A stretch of DNA of 8,409 nt from Planctomycetaceae bacterium (lineage in GTDB: Bacteria > Planctomycetota > Planctomycetia > Pirellulales > Thermoguttaceae), in the NCBI GenBank assembly GCA_031257725.1, contig JAIROD010000217.1, positions 1 to 8,409 of the forward strand, read 5' to 3'. Below the pieces are notes generated by a model. That model worked only from the letters and a program-made list of their open reading frames with translations, was not told the origin of the DNA and searched no databases. The position numbers and the translations under genes were made by a program. Of the stretch, positions 4,309-8,409 are shown piece after piece; the first letter of the stretch is position 1; each line of letters starts with the position of its first letter.

Positions 4309-6900
4309 ATGTATCGTTCGTTTTTATTTATCCTGATGAGTTGCGTTGTTATTTGCTGTGACGTAAGTGTTTTTGCGCAATTATTTTCCGATCGCTCTTA
4401 TCAATTGGTATTGAATAGTAAATTGGATAGAGTAATTATTGCCCAATTAGAGGTTGAAACACTTCTCAAAGAAAACAAATATCACGAAGCAATTAAGACA
4501 ATTAAGTCTCTCGAAAAACCGACGGCATATCTCCAACAGTTGAAATCCTACGCTCAACGGCAAATCGAAGGGACATATACTGTTACGGAAGATTCAAAAC
4601 AACTGGCAGAAAAAATCTATCGGATTTTGGAACTCGAAAAGTGGAATACCGCTTCCAAAGAAATTTCCCAACTCGAAGAATTAAATGCAGCAAATTCTGA
4701 TGAAGAGATCACTGCGTTAATCTATCTCTTCAAGGGAATCATTCTTGCCCAGTCCGGTATCGCAACATTTAGTGAATGTTCACCGCTTTTTAACGAAGCA
4801 AATCGGATATTGAATAATTATGCCAAACGAAGTCCGGAAGACGAACAACGAGTGGCGATGTCACGTTTTCGGCTGGCAACACAGTACGGCGATTATTTGA
4901 TGCAGATTTCTCGTTATCGTAATTCAAATCATGTTCTTTTTGTTGAGGACGATTCTGTTTTTACCGATGCTCTGTTAGCATGGACGATGGCTTACGATAT
5001 GTATAGTAAAGCGAGCCGTATTGCCGTCCAATCGTTGAAAAATCAACATGAATTTTTAGCGGCTTCCCGCCTGAATCTTGCCCGTCTCTATTTGTTGCGG
5101 AATTCTATTGTCCAGACAATGACCGAAAATGCAACAGACAAAGGAATAATTACAGGATCGCTTTCCATTGAGGACATCTCCTACGAGATAGTAACATCGC
5201 TCATCGGACAGGTACATGACCAAGATATTGAAAATAACAATAAATTATTAGGGCAAAAATATCAACTTTTAGCAAGCGTCGCAATTCGCCAATTTGATTA
5301 TAAGAGTGCTTTACAACATACAGAAAAGGCAAAACAATATTATTTAGGATCAGGTCGGTTATCAAACTTCGCATCGATGGAACGGTCATTGGGTAACATT
5401 GCAGGAAAATTAGGCAGGACGGAAATAGAATTGGAACATTTACTGAATTATGATGCTTTATTGGAACTGTTACAGGAAAAAATACCGGCAGACGACATCG
5501 GTTTACAACGGGCTGGTTCCATGGCACGCCGTGCAACAAGTAAAGAACGGCTCATCGAATTACTGATCGAAAATCACCGTGAAACCGAAGCGTTACAAAT
5601 TCTTGAAACGGTTAAAGGACGTTCGCTGTATGATATATTGATGGAATCACACCAAGAGCTGAGAACAGATTGGTCGGCTCATGCCGTTAGTTCCATTATT
5701 AAAAAACTCCCCGATAATACCGCCGTTTTGGAATACTTTATTGGCCGAGAGGGAGGTTGGGGATTCTTTATTTTCAACAATAAAATCAAAGCGTTTCGAT
5801 TACAAGAACATTTATACGACAGTCCGTTTTACGGTAAAGAATTACCGGTGAAAGAAATCATTAGTACTATACAAAAATGTTTAGTCAGTGATCTAAGTAA
5901 TACTGTAGAAACCAGTCGAGGAGTTGAATCAATGGCACAAAAGATGGCAAAACGGTTAAAAGAAGGTTCCGGATATAGCCGCCGTTGGCAAAATTCTCTG
6001 TTTCGTATTCGTAACTGGTTGTTGCCGGATTATATTCTTAACGAGGTTCGTCAGTACAAAATTGAAACGGTATTAATCGTTCCGCATCATATTTTACATT
6101 ACTTGCCATTTGCGGCACTCGTTACTGAACGTGATAAAACAAATGATCAGAAGAAAATGCCGCAACCGAAATTTCTGATTGATGAAAATTTTAGTGTCTT
6201 TTATGCTCCATCATTAAGTAATTGGAGCTTATTCCAGCAACGTAAATCGAAAACTTTTCATAACATTTCAGCAATCGGTGTTTCTGAATTTGCTTCAGCG
6301 CCAAAACTTAATGGAGTAAAGAAAGACTTGGAAAATGTTAAAAATATATTTGATAAGGTTTCGATTCTGGCTGAAAACCATGTAACAAAAGATTCTGTAA
6401 TTAAAACATTGGCTGAACCGGGATTTCTTTTAATTGGAACTCACGGGATGAATGATGCAAAAAAACCGCTTGACAGTTACTTTATATTACGGAAGACGAG
6501 CGATGAAGATGATTTTATAACAGCAGGTGAATTATTTTACACATCAGTCAAGAAAGATTTGATTGTGTTGAGTACATGCTATTCCGGTTTGTCTGAAAAA
6601 TCGCCGTTACCGAGTGATGACTTGTTTGGTATTCAACGGGCATTGTTACAAAGTGGAGCCGGAGCAGTTGTTGCAAGTGTTTGGGATGTTTATGATCAAA
6701 CGGGGCCGTTGGTAATTAATGGAATGATGAAGCATATCGCCAACGGTAAGCCTGCAACAGTTGCATTAACACAAGCACAACGTGAATTTTTACAACAAGA
6801 ACGTAAAGAAAAGGAACCGGTTTGGACACATCCGTATTTTTGGGCAATGTATATATTGAGCGGTAATGGAGCAATACGGTATATGCAACAAAATCCCTGA
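4309..6900 (+). CDS. Exported TPR-CHAT caspase-like protease
   Basis: The product has 863 residues. Residues 1-23 are a signal peptide (R3, hydrophobic 5-17, likely cut after VFA23), so this CHAT protein should be exported. Residues about 45-450 are helical with TPR-like repeats, clearest at about 327-395, and end in EALQILETVKGRSLYDIL, the usual lead-in to CHAT. The CHAT region is about 465-861: LEYFIG, VLIVPHHILHYLPFAAL (589-605), YAPSLS, LLIGTHG with catalytic H712, LSTCYSG with catalytic C757, then GAGAVVASVWDV and HPYFWAMYILSG. All core motifs are intact, so it should be active. CHAT proteins are caspase-clan cysteine proteases; known members cleave partner proteins, some in defence. No Shine-Dalgarno sequence is seen before the ATG. 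Its activator and substrate are unknown; exported neighbours are candidates. Confidence 0.92.
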   Translation: MYRSFLFILMSCVVICCDVSVFAQLFSDRSYQLVLNSKLDRVIIAQLEVETLLKENKYHEAIKTIKSLEKPTAYLQQLKSYAQRQIEGTYTVTEDSKQLAEKIYRILELEKWNTASKEISQLEELNAANSDEEITALIYLFKGIILAQSGIATFSECSPLFNEANRILNNYAKRSPEDEQRVAMSRFRLATQYGDYLMQISRYRNSNHVLFVEDDSVFTDALLAWTMAYDMYSKASRIAVQSLKNQHEFLAASRLNLARLYLLRNSIVQTMTENATDKGIITGSLSIEDISYEIVTSLIGQVHDQDIENNNKLLGQKYQLLASVAIRQFDYKSALQHTEKAKQYYLGSGRLSNFASMERSLGNIAGKLGRTEIELEHLLNYDALLELLQEKIPADDIGLQRAGSMARRATSKERLIELLIENHRETEALQILETVKGRSLYDILMESHQELRTDWSAHAVSSIIKKLPDNTAVLEYFIGREGGWGFFIFNNKIKAFRLQEHLYDSPFYGKELPVKEIISTIQKCLVSDLSNTVETSRGVESMAQKMAKRLKEGSGYSRRWQNSLFRIRNWLLPDYILNEVRQYKIETVLIVPHHILHYLPFAALVTERDKTNDQKKMPQPKFLIDENFSVFYAPSLSNWSLFQQRKSKTFHNISAIGVSEFASAPKLNGVKKDLENVKNIFDKVSILAENHVTKDSVIKTLAEPGFLLIGTHGMNDAKKPLDSYFILRKTSDEDDFITAGELFYTSVKKDLIVLSTCYSGLSEKSPLPSDDLFGIQRALLQSGAGAVVASVWDVYDQTGPLVINGMMKHIANGKPATVALTQAQREFLQQERKEKEPVWTHPYFWAMYILSGNGAIRYMQQNP

Positions 6901-6935
6901 AAATAAAATAACAAAATAATTGAAATAAAAAAATA

Positions 6936-7065
6936 TTGACAACAAAGTCAGTAGGATATTTTGTCCTGCATTATGAGTAAACACGGCGTTTCCGTGTTGT
7001 AGTCCGTTTATCTCGGCAATGTGCTGTGGTACGGAAAGTATAATCTTTTCCCTTGAACGAAGGAG
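6936..7065 (+). promoter_or_regulatory. Intergenic region with candidate promoters, hairpin and ribosome binding site
   Basis: TTGACA (6936-6941) followed after 15 bases by TATTTT (6957-6962) is one possible promoter. A perfect TATAAT at 7039-7044, without a good -35, is another and would place the start of transcription about 20 bases before the next ATG. Between them AACACGG (6980-6986) pairs with CCGTGTT (6992-6998), a possible terminator or attenuator, without a clean T tract. AAGGAG at 7060-7065, six bases before the ATG at 7072, is a strong ribosome binding site. Promoter calls by eye in an AT-rich genome are weak. Confidence 0.35.
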
Positions 7066-7071
7066 AAAAAA

Positions 7072-8223
7072 ATGAAGAGTTTAAATTTTGTTCTAGGCAG
7101 CGTATTAAGTGCTGTCTTATTGGTGATTCCCGCTTTGGGAGACGACGATTTAGTGTTGGAATCAATTGATCGTGTCAATTCTGATTCCGCTTTTGAACAG
7201 TATGTCGATATAGACTTGCTGGTCAAAGCCTGGGAGATGCAAGATGCAGCCGGATTGGTTGACACGGCTCTGCAATTTGCAAAAGGCGAAAAGGAGCTGT
7301 TTCGCCAACATAACGTTTTCTCGTCACAGAAACTTTTTAACACCGCTCTGCGAATTGCCGCCGATAAGAAGGACACGGTAACGTTGGAACGACTGGAAAA
7401 AATTGCTAAAGCAACTGGAGACGAAACATTTGCGGAAAAAATTGCATCAACAACAAAATTATCTGCCGCTTCGAGAAGTATTGTACAAAAATACCTTACG
7501 GATGAACAATACCCGTATAATGAATTTTCTTATACGGCATTAGTCGATACAATAAAGCGGTTTCAGTATGTTGGAGACGAAAAATCTTTGGAAACATTTG
7601 AAAATGAACTTAAGCAACAATGGGAAACGGATGATAATCTTAAGAAAAGCTTGAATAAGGAACAAGTTGATTCTCTTGTAAAACTTTCCGGCGAAAGTAG
7701 AGCGGCAATGACACAAACTCCCAAAGAGGAAACTGAAACTGCCTACGAACTCGAAAAATTATCAGGTGAATCAAGACAATATGCTCAAGTTATTGCCGGA
7801 TCACGAATAATCGAATCAAGGAGCGGTAGTACTGTTGCACAGGGATCGTATAAGATATTTGTAAATGGTAAAGTTGAAATTTACCACAAGTGCAGAATAA
7901 ATAGCAACTCCGGTACTGCTAAATCACAACTTTTTCTGATTGTTGTTGACAATAGGAGTAACAAGGCAATCCCTTTGTGGGGAACACGCCATGGTTATAG
8001 TGTTGGAGCGCGATTCCTATATTCCTCAACTGAAAAAAGCACAACGGAGGAACGTATTATGCCGCGTGATGTTGCAGAAAAGATACGTAGAGGACAAGCA
8101 ATACCTTTGTTTGTATTAACGAGTAATAATAGTTCCGGTTTTGGACCAGTTACGGATCAACTGCGGCAGATGGGTAAGCAATTCGATCAAAGAGTTTTTG
8201 AGATGTTTCTAATGGCACTATAA
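7072..8223 (+). CDS. Exported protein of unknown family with duplicated KLSGESR motif
   Basis: The product has 383 residues. Residues 1-23 are a signal peptide (K2, hydrophobic 6-22, likely cut near ALG23). The start is fixed by AAGGAG six bases upstream. Residues about 28-240 are mostly helical and charged, with alternating helices that could be degenerate repeats (for example ALRIAADKKDTVTLERLEKIAKATGD). The heptapeptide KLSGESR occurs twice, at 204-210 and 229-235, around a short acidic linker. From about 238 the pattern changes to alternating strands (GSYKIFVNGKVEIYHKC, SQLFLIVVDN) that suggest a C-terminal beta domain, ending in a helix. I do not recognise the family. Gene order, 171 bases after the CHAT gene and on the same strand, makes it a candidate partner or substrate of that protease; this is inference only. 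Confidence 0.75.
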   Translation: MKSLNFVLGSVLSAVLLVIPALGDDDLVLESIDRVNSDSAFEQYVDIDLLVKAWEMQDAAGLVDTALQFAKGEKELFRQHNVFSSQKLFNTALRIAADKKDTVTLERLEKIAKATGDETFAEKIASTTKLSAASRSIVQKYLTDEQYPYNEFSYTALVDTIKRFQYVGDEKSLETFENELKQQWETDDNLKKSLNKEQVDSLVKLSGESRAAMTQTPKEETETAYELEKLSGESRQYAQVIAGSRIIESRSGSTVAQGSYKIFVNGKVEIYHKCRINSNSGTAKSQLFLIVVDNRSNKAIPLWGTRHGYSVGARFLYSSTEKSTTEERIMPRDVAEKIRRGQAIPLFVLTSNNSSGFGPVTDQLRQMGKQFDQRVFEMFLMAL

Positions 8224-8257
8224 GTTTAGGTAATATTTCAGTGGAATATTCCCAAAC
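8224..8257. repeat. Hairpin just after the last stop codon
   Basis: GTTT-A-GG-T-AATATT (8224-8237) pairs with AATATTCC-C-AAAC (8245-8257) with one mismatch and one bulge; the loop is TCAGTGG. It includes an inverted copy of TTCCACTGAAATATTAC (8230-8246), so it is also the end of the repeat copy described next. It could serve as a terminator, but no T tract follows. Confidence 0.4.
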
Positions 8258-8382
8258 GTATCGTCCTCGTTTCACAAAACCTTATTTTCAACCTTATTTT
8301 CTTAACAAAACGATTAGACAAAAAAACTTAGTAGCAAGAGTCCTACCAGAAACCAAACCTTATTACCTTATTGTTCCTTTTT
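8230..8382 (-). repeat. AATAAGGT-bearing intergenic repeat, right copy (inverted)
   Basis: Read on the minus strand this gives the same order as 221-358: the 28-base block identical to 221-248 (8355-8382), TGCTACTAAG, the GTTAAGAAAATAAGG block (about 8277-8306), and TTCCACTGAAATATTAC (8230-8246). The outer blocks are nearly identical while the spacers have diverged, so the conserved parts probably matter or were recently homogenised. No gene lies here. Confidence 0.7.
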
Positions 8383-8403
8383 TTAATAAGGTAATAAGGT
8401 TTG
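8354..8403. repeat. Perfect 19-bp-stem hairpin built from AATAAGGT repeats
   Basis: CAAACCTTATTACCTTATT (8354-8372) is perfectly inverted at 8385-8403, with a 12-base loop rich in T. The right arm is also a 21-base direct repeat (8385-8405) of 231-251. The hairpin may be continued or repeated beyond the window edge. Confidence 0.7.
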
Positions 8404-8409
8404 TTTGTT

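Noticed and set aside
4309..4380. Lipoprotein signal in the CHAT protein (Cys at residues 12, 16, 17)
   Set aside because: The residues before each Cys do not fit a lipobox and the hydrophobic stretch before C12 is too short; an ordinary signal cut after VFA23 fits better.

Overview
The window is AT-rich bacterial DNA with five supportable genes, all on the + strand, separated by unusually long non-coding stretches full of palindromes and repeats. Four of the five products begin with a clear Sec-type signal peptide. The combination of AT-rich DNA, several exported paralogue-poor proteins, an exported TPR-CHAT protease, DnaJ-type cysteine repeats on a secreted protein, weak or absent Shine-Dalgarno sequences on some genes, and hairpin-rich intergenic repeats would fit a low-GC member of Planctomycetota or a relative. 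That is an impression from gene content only; nothing here (no rRNA, no marker gene) fixes the taxon.

Layout. 1-800 holds no gene: it is a patchwork of hairpin elements, including a terminal composite palindrome (1-188), a repeat carrying AATAAGGT motifs (203-358) and a hairpin-packed element bounded by inverted repeats (361-600). 814-939 is a GC-richer imperfect palindrome leading into a small cytoplasmic coiled-coil/HTH-like protein (992-1363), which has a terminator-like hairpin over its stop codon. Then come an exported C39-like cysteine peptidase with a C-terminal DnaJ-type cysteine-rich domain (1711-2571) and an exported protein resembling DUF1036 (2758-3444). Both are preceded by copies of the same leader element, whose sequence blocks and 14-bp stem are conserved. 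3445-4308 holds no gene but carries a textbook non-autonomous transposable element (3726-4110: 25-bp perfect terminal inverted repeats, 9-bp target duplication). An exported TPR-CHAT protease of 863 residues (4309-6900) and an exported helical/beta protein of unknown family (7072-8223) follow. The window closes with an inverted copy of the AATAAGGT repeat (8230-8382) and a 19-bp-stem hairpin (8354-8403).

How it may work together (inference). Two exported cysteine-protease-type proteins (a C39-like and a caspase-like CHAT protein) sit beside two exported proteins of unknown function, on one strand. This suggests an envelope-located proteolytic module, in which the 228- and 383-residue proteins are candidate substrates, inhibitors or sensors. 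The shared leader of the first two exported genes argues that at least these two are co-regulated. The large gaps argue against one tight operon. The cluster lies between two inverted copies of an intergenic repeat.
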